Source: CAVURW01 sp963743595
Lineage (GTDB): Bacteria > Verrucomicrobiota > Verrucomicrobiia > Methylacidiphilales > UBA1321
Reading direction: 5' to 3'
NCBI GenBank assembly: GCA_963743595.1
Contig: CAVURW010000027.1
Coordinates: forward strand, 1-64,000
DNA length: 64,000 nt
Each line of letters opens with the position of its first letter. The first letter of the stretch is position 1. The notes below the pieces were generated by a model. That model ran no database searches. It was not told where the DNA came from and was given only the letters and a program-made list of their open reading frames with translations. Of the stretch, positions 35,901 through 43,836 are shown piece after piece. Made by a program: the position numbers and the translations under genes.

Positions 35901-38124
35901 TCGTCATCATCGGCAAAGGAGGCGGGAGGCTGGGGGGAGTTGCCCTAGCCGTGACGACAGGCATATCGATCTTCGCCTCGGAAGAGGGCGTGATCCGGGG
36001 CATCACGGACGTGGCTGCGATGGATGGGAGGGGGCTTCCCTCCGGCACCGGCGTCATCGGCAGGGTTTGGAGGTTCGGCAGGTTAGGTCGGAGGCCGGAG
36101 CGAGATGTCGGCTCGTCCGCAGGAGGGAATTTAGGTGCCGCAGGCTTTGACCCAGGGGTAATGACTACCGTGGTAGCGAGCTCCTCACGAGCATTGGGGA
36201 ACTCGGGAGCACGCACCAGATCTTGCGGCGTGGAAGTCGTCGGACGCGTTCCCCGAGTGATCCGAGGAAGAGCGACAGAAGGCCGTAAGCGCGGTTGCGG
36301 CGTGACCTGAGGCATATCCGAGCGAGGCGCAGGCGTGGCGCTCAGCTTCGGCGGGCCACTCTCTCGGCGGATTTCCGAGGTGTCCTTGGTTAGTGATGGC
36401 GGCGGTCCGGAGCTGAATCCCGTGGATACGGGGGGCGTTGCAACAGGAGTCGCCGTTGGGGGCTCAAGAGTTACCAGTGACGGTTTGTTCGGCTGCGGAA
36501 TCTGAACCATCGAAACCTGGGCTGGATCGGGCGAGATGGTGCCCATGGGAACGGGTGTAGGCATCTCAATTTTCAACTGCTGAGTCTTCGAGAGGAACAC
36601 CTTCGATTGTGCAGGAGCCACGATCACCTCGGCGGCTGTAGCAGTGGGCGGCGTGAAGTTGACGGTTAGCTTCTTCTTCGCCTCAGGATTCGTTGTCGGC
36701 ACTGCAGGCGGTCGGAGTGCTGGCATTACCGAAAATTTGGGGGGTTGATCTAGAACAACAGAGCCGCTTGTGGTGACAGATTCCGGCTGAGGATCGAGCG
36801 CGATTGAGGCTCGGCTCACTGGCAATGGCGGAGGGGCTGTTGGCATCGACGGAGGAAGGGGAGGAGGCGTTGCAGCAACAGGCTCGGGGGCTTTATCCGC
36901 GTAAGGATTTACAAGCGTCGTCGTGCGCTGAGTATGGAGGTCGAACATGTCCGAAGCCACGTTTTCGGGCAACGGCAGTCCTACGGTGGGTGCCGCTTTC
37001 GGATCGGGCACTACCGGTTGAGGAAAGGGATTTCTACCCAGCGTCGGCGGCGTGGCGGAGAGAGAAGGCGGAGCGGTGGGAGGCTTCGGAGCGGGCGCCT
37101 GAGCTGTTCCGGGACGCAGGGAAGACGACATCGGTTTGGTTGGTGCAGAAGACCAGACCGCAGCTCCGGATCCGGGGCTTGATCCAGGGGCTCCTGGCAA
37201 AGCAACAGTGGTGGCCCCTGAGATGTAGTTTTTAGGCGCAGGCAAACGGGGCTTCGCCTCGGCCTCTGTAGGGCGAGGTGCCTCTGTTCTGGCTACTTCG
37301 TCAGCGGAAGGGATTCCCACGGTCGGCTTGGTCCAGAGATCTGCGGCTGGGCTCGGTGTCGCAGGGCTCGGTGCAGCAGGCGTTCCAAGAAAACCTTTAC
37401 TGCTCGGCATAGGCGATGTTTTCGCAGTGCTCCACGTGAGGTCTTCAGAACTCGCATCGGGTAGATCCACCGTCGAAGCAGCCATAACATTGGCGCGAGG
37501 CCTCTGAGGAGTCGTTTGTTGAGCCACTTCTTCGGGGCTTGGAATGTTCACCGTGCTAGCAGCAGAGATGTTCGCAGCAGAGGGCATTCGCGGTGCGCTA
37601 ATGGTGGCCATCGGCGGAGGCATGGGAGGCGGGTTACCTCCAGATCTTTGCATTTGCGCTACCTCTTCCGGCGTTGGAAGGCCCATCGTGGGGATCTGGC
37701 TTCCATCGGGAATGACGGGAGCACGCAGAACTGGCTTTGACTCAGCAGCGACGCTAGCCTTGACTTCATCGGGAGTCGGCAGACCCGCTGTGCTCTGGTC
37801 TGGCTGAAACGGAACCCGAGGCTCGCTACGAACGGGAGGCGGAGGCGTGGGGGCGGGCGGCTGCGCGGGGGCTGGGGTGGCGGCCGACTTATTGACTAAA
37901 TTCGCGGCCCGGAACGAGGTCGGCATCGGCTTGGTAACGGCCGAGGACCAAACGGACGGGCTCTGAGGAGCCTGCGGCAAAGCGATAGTAGAAGCACCGG
38001 TAATGTTCGGGCGAGGAGCCAGCTTCGGCTTGGAGGCCGGTAGCGAAATGCGCATGGTCTCACGCTTAGCATTCGGCTTCTGTGGATCTTCAGAGGGTAA
38101 GTTTGGAAGACTTTGCTCGGGCAT
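32938..38124 (-). CDS. giant proline-rich tail-anchored protein
   Basis: About 1,728 residues from the preferred ATG at 38124; a GTG at 38172 would add 16. Almost the whole protein is Pro/Ala/Thr/Val-rich and should be disordered. The N-terminus has KRETMRISLP, a motif I associate with verrucomicrobial orphan proteins. The first 450 residues reuse three short modules: AASTVxLP, WSSAxTKPM and VGLPxPEEVA. Two blocks of tandem 14-residue repeats follow. The last 30 residues form one transmembrane helix (LMIGLAIVLNLAVWGAF), so the long chain probably hangs from the membrane by its C-terminus, facing the cytoplasm if tail-anchored. Many regularly placed Thr residues could be phosphorylated. No catalytic domain is visible. 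The opposite strand has a long Gly-rich open frame that is a mirror of this gene. Confidence 0.85.
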   Translation of the reverse strand: MPEQSLPNLPSEDPQKPNAKRETMRISLPASKPKLAPRPNITGASTIALPQAPQSPSVWSSAVTKPMPTSFRAANLVNKSAATPAPAQPPAPTPPPPVRSEPRVPFQPDQSTAGLPTPDEVKASVAAESKPVLRAPVIPDGSQIPTMGLPTPEEVAQMQRSGGNPPPMPPPMATISAPRMPSAANISAASTVNIPSPEEVAQQTTPQRPRANVMAASTVDLPDASSEDLTWSTAKTSPMPSSKGFLGTPAAPSPATPSPAADLWTKPTVGIPSADEVARTEAPRPTEAEAKPRLPAPKNYISGATTVALPGAPGSSPGSGAAVWSSAPTKPMSSSLRPGTAQAPAPKPPTAPPSLSATPPTLGRNPFPQPVVPDPKAAPTVGLPLPENVASDMFDLHTQRTTTLVNPYADKAPEPVAATPPPLPPSMPTAPPPLPVSRASIALDPQPESVTTSGSVVLDQPPKFSVMPALRPPAVPTTNPEAKKKLTVNFTPPTATAAEVIVAPAQSKVFLSKTQQLKIEMPTPVPMGTISPDPAQVSMVQIPQPNKPSLVTLEPPTATPVATPPVSTGFSSGPPPSLTKDTSEIRRESGPPKLSATPAPRSDMPQVTPQPRLRPSVALPRITRGTRPTTSTPQDLVRAPEFPNAREELATTVVITPGSKPAAPKFPPADEPTSRSGLRPNLPNLQTLPMTPVPEGSPLPSIAATSVMPRITPSSEAKIDMPVVTARATPPSLPPPLPMMTKDPVVTAPFTQAEPAAPPSLPPSLPPVSLAPSLPPVSLAPSTPPPLIALPTEAKITPAPVVLDPPKAAPSFPPPMLTPTRESSRATVMIPPPPTKDPTPSAPAAVMISLPAEEKSAVPPVPVATAVSLAPPVSLQSPAVTLTPAVTLDAPAVSLAPAAVTLDGPAVSLAPAAVTLNAPAVSLAPPAVTLDAPTVSLAPPAVTLDAPAVSLAPAAVTLAGEAKKEEPKFAPTKTGSLATKSPLTKSGRMATTTAPMIAPPLMKPAGTGNTVMIPPIPVPTDSGTKALPLPTVVAKEMHTAVPESVMLPRVNKDGPRPSFKPDEKPAAATTPEPKAEVKELTAAAPTPPPPAVGTLKPEVTPEIPKPTLSPDPMPTPPVGLKISEPARPSIGLAPARPSIAIPNASLIPKLLETKPATPAPVAQTPPVMAAPAVSLTPPPPVMAAPVSITPPPPVMAAPAVSITPPPPVMAAPAVSITPPPPVTAAPAVSITPPPPVTAAPAVSITPPPPVMAAPAVSLTPPPPVTAAPAVSITPPPPVMAAPAVSLTPPPPVTAAPAVSITPPPPPLGRPPSVSLTPPPPPVNPPPSPLVSLTPPPPVTLPAAAVLLTPPPPSLLPTPVVSLTPPPPVKLPTPTPLTPAVSVVPTPPMPVTQVALTPPVQLPPVSAALTKPEAPRSKPDDLSKTAVTLPALPAPKPPEAAVALPSATDSPSPISSTTLVTPELPKSSRPSVALPQKPKVPMAPPVTMPATLPTGAVTKTTGLTPPRQQPPSALEASVTGVMMPPVKGSVGTPPPPTNLTPPSTPQPQAPGLATPTQQKTPPPPSPLPPSSGKAPSTPMPPGTSTPLPPVKVSTPMPPGVATPPAPTKLALPGTPLPPSGAPSLAIPGAIKPPAAPPGKLDRTENISASLPAKSVTTSPRPTSSLPKVTEIRPPVSTPAPAPPPSAAMMASTSYAEEPSTDYLMIGLAIVLNLAVWGAFGYFMYNMPHP
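34215..34630 (-). repeat. 42-bp tandem repeats in the giant gene (SITPPPPVMAAPAV unit)
   Basis: About ten units of 14 codons (42 nt), nearly identical at nucleotide level over the central copies, differing mainly at Met/Thr and Ile/Leu positions. Nucleotide-level identity suggests recent slippage or recombination, so copy number may vary between strains. Confidence 0.85.
35265..35475 (-). repeat. second block of 42-bp tandem repeats in the giant gene (VSLAPAAVTLDAPA unit)
   Basis: About five units of 14 codons with alternating VSLAP and VTLDAP halves. Same period as the PPPP block 600 nt away but a different sequence, so the two blocks may share an old ancestor or a common length constraint. 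Confidence 0.8.
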
Positions 38125-38346
38125 AGTAGAAGTTTTTAAACAAAACTTGGGAATTATCAACTGAGAATTCACTCAAGTATGCAATTCCCATTATTTGCTC
38201 TTTTGTTGACAAACGTTAAGTATCGCTCAGCCAAACCGGAGAAGCCTCATGATTTTTTTGGTGCTTGTCCTTATTGCCAGAGCCGTTATCTTGGCCTACT
38301 GCGGGGTAAGCGAGCTTGCCCCTCCGCTATTCTCTATTTTTTGACC

Positions 38347-39576
38347 ATGAGCACAACCTCCAATTTTCTTGAGGAAGCCGTTCATCACCATCACCCCCTC
38401 AGTGTGCGGGGTTTAGCTGAACGACTTTTTATTTTTTGGTTTGATAGTTTCGTTTACAACCAGATCTGGGAAGACCCACGAGTCGACGCTAAAGCGTTGC
38501 AGCTGAACGAAAAGAGCCGGATGCTGACGATCTCCTCCGGCGGCTGTAACGTGCTGAATTACCTGATTCACAAGCCCGAGCACATCCAGGCTGTAGACCT
38601 GAATCGCAACCACCTCTGCGTTCTCAAGTTAAAGATGGCGGCATTGCAGTATCTGCCGACTTACGAAGACTTTTTCCTCTTCTTCGGCAACGCAAAGGAC
38701 GAGCGGAATCAAGAGAACTACTACACCTACATGGCGGAGCATCTGGATGATGAAACCCGTGAGTTTTGGGAAGGCGGTAGTCTCCTGCGTAAACTGACGG
38801 TTGGGCCGCGAATCAGTTATTTCGAAAAGAATTTTTATAACTTCGCGAAGACGGGCTATTACCTGCGTTTTCTAACGTTCATCGCCTGGACCTGTCGTCG
38901 CGATCCCAAGCTCGTTTTGACCGCGACAACGATGGAAGAGCAGCAACAGCTGTTCGACGAAAACATCGCTCCGTTTTTTGATAATTGGTTCGTTCGTTCC
39001 GCCGGTAAATTCCCGTTCATGCTCTATTCCCTGGGGATTCCGCCCCAGCAGTTTGATGAGATGCAAAAAGAGAACGGAAGTGGCCTGATTCAAATGTATC
39101 GTGAGCGCATTAAGAAAATGGCCTGCGATTTCCCGATCGATGATAACTACTTTGGCTGGCAGGCGTTCGCCCGTGAATATGATCCTGCCCGTCGCGCGAT
39201 TCCGGATTACCTAAAAGAAGAGAATTTTGAGACGCTGCGGACCAACTTGCACCGGGTATCTGTCAAGAACATCACGCTGACGGATTACATGCGCTCGCAA
39301 CCCGATAAATCGCTCGATCGATTTGTCTTCCTCGACTCGCAAGATTGGATGAAGCCGAACATGATCGAGGAGATGTGGACCGAGATCGCCCGCGTGGCTC
39401 GCCCCGGAACGCGAATCATTTTCCGCACGGCGGCCAGTCCCTCGCCCGTTGAAGGTGCACTGCCTCCCGAGCTGAAGAAGAAGTTCACCTATCTGGAAGA
39501 GCAATCGAAGGCGTTTTTGGCCGAAGACCGTTCTGCGATTTACGGCGGTTTTCATCTTTACGTGTTTAACGAGTAG
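38347..39576 (+). CDS. DUF3419 / BtaA-like SAM:diacylglycerol 3-amino-3-carboxypropyltransferase
   Basis: 409 residues from the ATG at 38347; the open frame extends upstream to 38179, but that part has no domain sense. Fits DUF3419, whose best-known member BtaA moves the 3-amino-3-carboxypropyl group of SAM to diacylglycerol, the first step to betaine lipids. Segments seen: YNQIWEDPRVD, ISSGGCNVLNYL and AVDLNRNHLCVLKLKMAAL (SAM-binding Rossmann region), LDSQDWM and VARPGTRIIFRTAA near the end. No btaB-type N-methyltransferase follows, so the final lipid, or even the acceptor, is uncertain. A membrane gene follows 5 nt later in the same operon. Confidence 0.8.
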   Translation: MSTTSNFLEEAVHHHHPLSVRGLAERLFIFWFDSFVYNQIWEDPRVDAKALQLNEKSRMLTISSGGCNVLNYLIHKPEHIQAVDLNRNHLCVLKLKMAALQYLPTYEDFFLFFGNAKDERNQENYYTYMAEHLDDETREFWEGGSLLRKLTVGPRISYFEKNFYNFAKTGYYLRFLTFIAWTCRRDPKLVLTATTMEEQQQLFDENIAPFFDNWFVRSAGKFPFMLYSLGIPPQQFDEMQKENGSGLIQMYRERIKKMACDFPIDDNYFGWQAFAREYDPARRAIPDYLKEENFETLRTNLHRVSVKNITLTDYMRSQPDKSLDRFVFLDSQDWMKPNMIEEMWTEIARVARPGTRIIFRTAASPSPVEGALPPELKKKFTYLEEQSKAFLAEDRSAIYGGFHLYVFNE

Positions 39577-39581
39577 TCGGG

Positions 39582-41096
39582 ATGAGCCGCACGCAGGCGA
39601 GCACCCTCTACTTCGTCCTGGCCATCGGACTGTGTCTCTACCTGTGGGCCATCGGCCCGTTTCCCCAGCGTAACTACGACGAAGATACACTGGCGATTTT
39701 GGACGGCGGTTGGCGCGTCTATAACGGCGAGCGGCTGTATCAAGATTTCATGACCTATATGGGGCCGTTTACGCTCCTTTGTGAGGCAGCGGCTCTGGTG
39801 CTTTTTCACGGTCCAGCATCGAGCATTCTTCCGAATTACATTCTGCTCTCGTTTCTTCCTGCGTCGCTCGTGATTTGGTGGGCGGTTTTGCCCCGATTCC
39901 CGTCCTGGACGGGTCTCCTCATCGCGTTCTATTTATGCTTGGTCTGGCTGAGCCCCACGCCGCTTCGAGAGCCGTTTTACGAGACAAGTTACGGGCTGAT
40001 CTACACTCGATTTAGTTACACGCTCATTTGCGTGCTGCTGGTGATGTGTTACGGAAAATCGGCTTTTAAACAAAGTGATTTCTGTCTGCTTGGAGCGATT
40101 CTCGCGTGGCTTCTTGCGATTAAAATCAGCTTCTTTTTCGCCGGATTATTCCTCGTCGGCTGCTTTTTACTGAAGCGTGGGATTGAGCCAAAGGCCCGAG
40201 CTGCTCTGCCTGCTGGACTGGGCTGGATGGTCGCAGGATTTCTCGCCGTCTCCCTCCCATTTCTGTGGTTCATTCAGGTGCAAGGAGCTATCGATTTCGT
40301 TCAAGCGCTCGGCATTTTAAGTCGTTCTCGTGGTCAAGTCGCAGCGCTGTTTGAGCTGAAACTGTTGATCGTTGATGTGCCGCTTTTTGTGCTGTTATTC
40401 GAGACCGTGCGGAAAACGAAAAGCGGTACCTCTCGGCGACGATATACCGACTTCGCAATCGTCTCGGTCACCACGTTGATGTGTGAGCTTGGTGGTTATG
40501 GCGGCGGCGAATTTCCTGAGATTCCGCTGTTGGGGATTTACGCCGTTTTACTCTTTTCCGAGGCCGTCCCAAGGCGGACGTGGTTGCTCACGGGAACAAC
40601 GGCACTCCTGTTCGGCGTTAGTTTTCTTAATTCGATTCTGGCGCTGGCCACTCCGCTACCGGGATTCGTAGGTCTCTTCGAGCAGGAACACCTCGTCACA
40701 ATGGCATGGGGGCAGTTCAACCTCCCCTGTCAGGTGGATGAACAGCCTGCCGTGGACCTCCTCGACGGTGCTGAATTGCTCCATCGTCATCCGGAAGTTG
40801 TAGCCGGGAAATTTGCGAATATCTCTTTCTCGCAAGTGTTCGATTACCATTTCCAAAGCGTTCCGCCCCATGGCGTTCCGATGAACTTCAATCTTGGTCT
40901 GGAGGTGAGTAATAAGTCTCATCTTTCAGTCGAAACCGTGTTTGGAAATTGCGACTACCTCCTCATTCCCAAGCATCTTCCGCCAGAGCAAGATGTGTTG
41001 CGGGAGATCCAAGATTACCGGGATTACGTGAGTGCCCATTTCACGAAAGTGGACGAATCCAAAGAGTGGATTTTAATGCGTAGAGCGTCACTCTGA
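39582..41096 (+). CDS. multi-pass membrane protein, glycosyltransferase-like
   Basis: 504 residues. About nine or ten hydrophobic segments over residues 8-360, then a hydrophilic C-terminal domain (about 380-504). The first loop has RNYDEDTLAILDGGWRVYNGERLYQDF, similar in style to the acidic first loop of GT39/GT-C enzymes that use polyprenyl-phosphate sugars, but I cannot name a family. The start lies 5 nt after the DUF3419 stop. The C-terminal 48 residues are recognisably repeated in a decayed convergent fragment just downstream. Confidence 0.75.
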   Translation: MSRTQASTLYFVLAIGLCLYLWAIGPFPQRNYDEDTLAILDGGWRVYNGERLYQDFMTYMGPFTLLCEAAALVLFHGPASSILPNYILLSFLPASLVIWWAVLPRFPSWTGLLIAFYLCLVWLSPTPLREPFYETSYGLIYTRFSYTLICVLLVMCYGKSAFKQSDFCLLGAILAWLLAIKISFFFAGLFLVGCFLLKRGIEPKARAALPAGLGWMVAGFLAVSLPFLWFIQVQGAIDFVQALGILSRSRGQVAALFELKLLIVDVPLFVLLFETVRKTKSGTSRRRYTDFAIVSVTTLMCELGGYGGGEFPEIPLLGIYAVLLFSEAVPRRTWLLTGTTALLFGVSFLNSILALATPLPGFVGLFEQEHLVTMAWGQFNLPCQVDEQPAVDLLDGAELLHRHPEVVAGKFANISFSQVFDYHFQSVPPHGVPMNFNLGLEVSNKSHLSVETVFGNCDYLLIPKHLPPEQDVLREIQDYRDYVSAHFTKVDESKEWILMRRASL

Positions 41097-41234
41097 TTTT
41101 CGCTCAACAAGGATCCAATCACTCGATTCATCGAGCATTTTGAAATGAAGTCGGATGTAGTCGCCGTAATCGGGTATCGAGTGGATGATATCTTGATTTC
41201 GCTCAGGCGGGTGCTTGGGAATCATCAAGAACAA
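41088..41234 (-). pseudogene. decayed C-terminal fragment of a paralog of the adjacent membrane protein, inverted
   Basis: Minus-strand translation ends in IPKHPPERNQDIIHSIPDYG, then DYI, HFKMLDESSDWILVER, aligned with IPKHLPPEQDVLREIQDYRD, HFTKVDESKEWILMRR at the end of the gene on the plus strand; about 23 of 47 positions agree by my count. The frame is closed upstream by a TGA at 41235-41237, and no further similarity was found up to 41275. The two copies point at each other and overlap by 9 nt. Confidence 0.7.
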
Positions 41235-41274
41235 TCACGCCCGGCCGCGTTATCCGCAAGAGTAATAGAAAACG

Positions 41275-41907
41275 TCACTTATCTGCGATGATCGTGAGCG
41301 TCACCGGCTTTGAGTAAATGTCATAGGGGCCATCCGTATAGAACCGCTCATCTCTAGGTTGATCGATCATCAAATTCGCGTAGAGGTGGTAGTCCCCAGG
41401 TGGAATAACCTGTTCAATAGGGGTCGCCACGATGATTGGAGTGCCATCCTTGTTGAACGAATAGGGGCAAATAGAGGAAAAGAAATCGCCCTGATTCAGA
41501 ACGAGGCTCATTGTCATCGATTCCCCTGGGGAGAGCTTGAGGTGCTCCAAAACTCTCGCATCCAGTTTCCACTGCTTTTTCTCTAAGGAAATCGATGCAC
41601 CAAACTTTGGTTTTGATGGAGTTTCGATTGCAATATCGCCCTGATCTAACAGAACCAGAAGATCCAACCCGCCATCAAAGACCTTGGTGGAACTGTTTTT
41701 AATGATCAAATCAAAGGAAAACGGGTCTTTCTTTTCCAGGTTCAAAACATGCTGCGACGGATCTTTTGGAATAAGCGAAAGCTCAAGAATCTTCTGTTGC
41801 CCTTTTAAAAGGAAGCTCAAGATCGCGACATAAATAAGGCAAGCCAAGAGCAGAACACAAAGTTCGAGTCGTACCGTGGAGCCTGATGCGGGAGCTTCTT
41901 CAGACAT
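41275..41907 (-). CDS. membrane-anchored hypothetical protein
   Basis: 210 residues from the ATG at 41907 (MSEEAPASG); the open frame extends upstream but that portion looks non-coding. One transmembrane helix at about 16-38, then an extracytoplasmic beta-rich region with DPFSFDLIIKNSSTKVF, LKLSPGESMTMSLVLNQGD and IPPGDYHLYANL. The alternation of sheets and the PGxYxL pattern suggest an immunoglobulin-like fold of the kind found in envelope proteins. No family recognised. It is divergent from the Kelch-like gene across about 115 nt. Confidence 0.7.
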   Translation of the reverse strand: MSEEAPASGSTVRLELCVLLLACLIYVAILSFLLKGQQKILELSLIPKDPSQHVLNLEKKDPFSFDLIIKNSSTKVFDGGLDLLVLLDQGDIAIETPSKPKFGASISLEKKQWKLDARVLEHLKLSPGESMTMSLVLNQGDFFSSICPYSFNKDGTPIIVATPIEQVIPPGDYHLYANLMIDQPRDERFYTDGPYDIYSKPVTLTIIADK

Positions 41908-42021
41908 AAGTGGCCAGAGCAGAGGGTAGCGCCCGGCTCCGAACTCCACAACTCTCTCGACGTTTCCCCCAAGGCAACGCTTCGTTCTTGCCTGATGTCC
42001 CGATGTGCTATCGTTTCCATC

Positions 42022-42852
42022 ATGAACCGTGCGCGACTTCGCCTGGTGGTTTCGGCAGTTCTGGTGATCGCGCTTGCAGTGGGCGTTTACCAGCTCCTTA
42101 TTCCCGCCAAAAAGTGGCGCTTCGCGGCGCCCTGCTCGGCGATTCACTTTAGAGCGCAACTCCTTCCAAACGGCAAAGTTTTAATCTACCAGGCATGGAG
42201 TGACAGTACGGAGGGCAACGGACTTGAGGAGACGCCGAATGCGCCGTACATGCCGGAACAGCTCTATGATCCTGCGACGAATTCGTGGAGCGATTGCGAT
42301 GCCGAGACGAAATCTTCCTTTCATCCCACAGATCTGCAGAAGCAGTTTCAACCCTACCTGGAGGAAAAGATACCCTTCTCTTCCATAAGTAACCCGATTG
42401 CATCTCCCGATGGACGGCATCTCTATGGCGAGTGGACCGATTCTTCAGGGCACTGGTCAGGACACATCTATGACGCACGCACCAAAGCCTGGAAGGAGAT
42501 CGACGATCCCGATACCGTGCTCGGTCAGGATGTGCTTTTTCTTCCCAGCGGCAGGCTCTTGGTTTCTGGAGGAACGCCGAATTTCAGCGAATTCGGTCTA
42601 CAGATGGTCACCTGGACACAGGAACATTTCCCTCGTGATTTCGCTACAGACTTATTTCCGCTGATGAAAAACCAGTGTCGAATCTTCGACATCCAGACGA
42701 TGACTTTCCGAGCGACTAGCCCTCTCAATGTTGCCCGATTTCAACATTGCGCCGTCATTCTTGCCGATCAGCGGGTGCTGGTGATCGGGGGAGTGACAGA
42801 TAAGAGGGACTCACACTGCGAAATCATCGACGCGAAAGATCTAGATCCGTGA
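42022..42852 (+). CDS. Kelch-like beta-propeller protein, membrane-anchored
   Basis: 276 residues from the ATG at 42022. One N-terminal membrane helix (about 5-25), then repeating blades: LLPNGKVLIYQAW, YDPATNSWSDCD, SPDGRHLYGEW, IYDARTKAWKEID, FLPSGRLLVSGG and LADQRVLVIGGV. These are Kelch-type or galactose-oxidase-like motifs. With about four or five visible blades the protein is short for a closed six- or seven-blade propeller, so it may be truncated at the C-terminus or need a partner. A TATCGT hexamer lies 7 nt before the ATG. tatD follows 70 nt later. Confidence 0.75.
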   Translation: MNRARLRLVVSAVLVIALAVGVYQLLIPAKKWRFAAPCSAIHFRAQLLPNGKVLIYQAWSDSTEGNGLEETPNAPYMPEQLYDPATNSWSDCDAETKSSFHPTDLQKQFQPYLEEKIPFSSISNPIASPDGRHLYGEWTDSSGHWSGHIYDARTKAWKEIDDPDTVLGQDVLFLPSGRLLVSGGTPNFSEFGLQMVTWTQEHFPRDFATDLFPLMKNQCRIFDIQTMTFRATSPLNVARFQHCAVILADQRVLVIGGVTDKRDSHCEIIDAKDLDP

Positions 42853-42922
42853 ACAACAGTCGCAGCGCGGCATTGCATCAGCTTGTCAGATCGCGAAATC
42901 CTTTCGATGCTACCCTCGTTTT

Positions 42923-43708
42923 ATGTTGATCGATACGCATTCCCATTTGGATTACCCTGATTTTGCCGCTGACTTTAGCGAGGTGATGGCACGGGCTGAG
43001 GCGGCTGCCGTGACGCGCTTGATCTCCATTGGCACGCGAATCGACTCCAGCCAAGCAGCGTTAGGCCTGGCGAAAAAGCATGCGAATGTGTGGTCGACTG
43101 CGGGGGTTCATCCCTCTGAAGCCGATGAAGTGCCGGATGATTTTATTGACCAGTTACGGCGTCTCGCGACCGACTCTCGTGTCGCCGCGATCGGCGAGAT
43201 CGGGCTCGATTACTACCGGTTACCCGAACCCGAGCGCGTGCCGGAGTATAAACGTAAGCAGGCCGAGGTGTTTCGATTGCAGCTCGATCTAGCGGTGGAG
43301 CTGGGTCTGAACGTGGTGATTCATCAGAGGGAGAGTTGGGACGATTGCTGGGCGATTTTGTCGGAGTACCAGGGGCGCGTGCGCGGGGTCTATCACTGCT
43401 TTGGAGGTTCGATTGAACAGGCGCACCAGGTGATCGATGCGGGCCACTTGGTTTCGTTCACAGGCATTGTTTCGTTTAAGAATGCGAAGCTGTTGCACGA
43501 GACGGTCGCGAAGGTTCCCGCGAGCGCTTTCATGGTGGAAACCGATTGCCCTTACTTGGCCCCCGTGCCCCATCGGGGACAGCGTTGTGAGCCCGCTTAT
43601 ACACGTCTGGTGGCCGAGCGCGTGGCGGAGCTTCGCGGCACTCCATGGGAAACGATCGCTCGCGAGACAACAGCGGTTGCCGAGCGCTTTTTTCGGTTGA
43701 ACCGATGA
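42923..43708 (+). CDS. tatD: TatD-family metal-dependent hydrolase / DNase
   Basis: 261 residues, amidohydrolase-fold TIM barrel. Metal-binding HSH at residues 6-8 (DTHSHLD), AIGEIGLDYY with the bridging Glu near 93, later IHQRES, YHCFGGS and the VETDCPYLAP end with the catalytic Asp. TatD proteins are 3'-5' exonucleases in DNA repair and turnover. A TACCCT hexamer ends 6 nt before the ATG; a matching -35 is weak. It stands alone, between the Kelch-like gene and the HEAT-like gene. Confidence 0.95.
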   Translation: MLIDTHSHLDYPDFAADFSEVMARAEAAAVTRLISIGTRIDSSQAALGLAKKHANVWSTAGVHPSEADEVPDDFIDQLRRLATDSRVAAIGEIGLDYYRLPEPERVPEYKRKQAEVFRLQLDLAVELGLNVVIHQRESWDDCWAILSEYQGRVRGVYHCFGGSIEQAHQVIDAGHLVSFTGIVSFKNAKLLHETVAKVPASAFMVETDCPYLAPVPHRGQRCEPAYTRLVAERVAELRGTPWETIARETTAVAERFFRLNR

Positions 43709-43836
43709 CCTGCGTCTCGCCGCTTCTCGCCCCACGGCTTCCGTAAAACGATGTTCGCTCAGAGCTACTGAAAAGTTTGGCTGTATTCGGGCAATAACTC
43801 TGGCAACTTCCTGTCAAATAACCCTTGAGATTTCCC

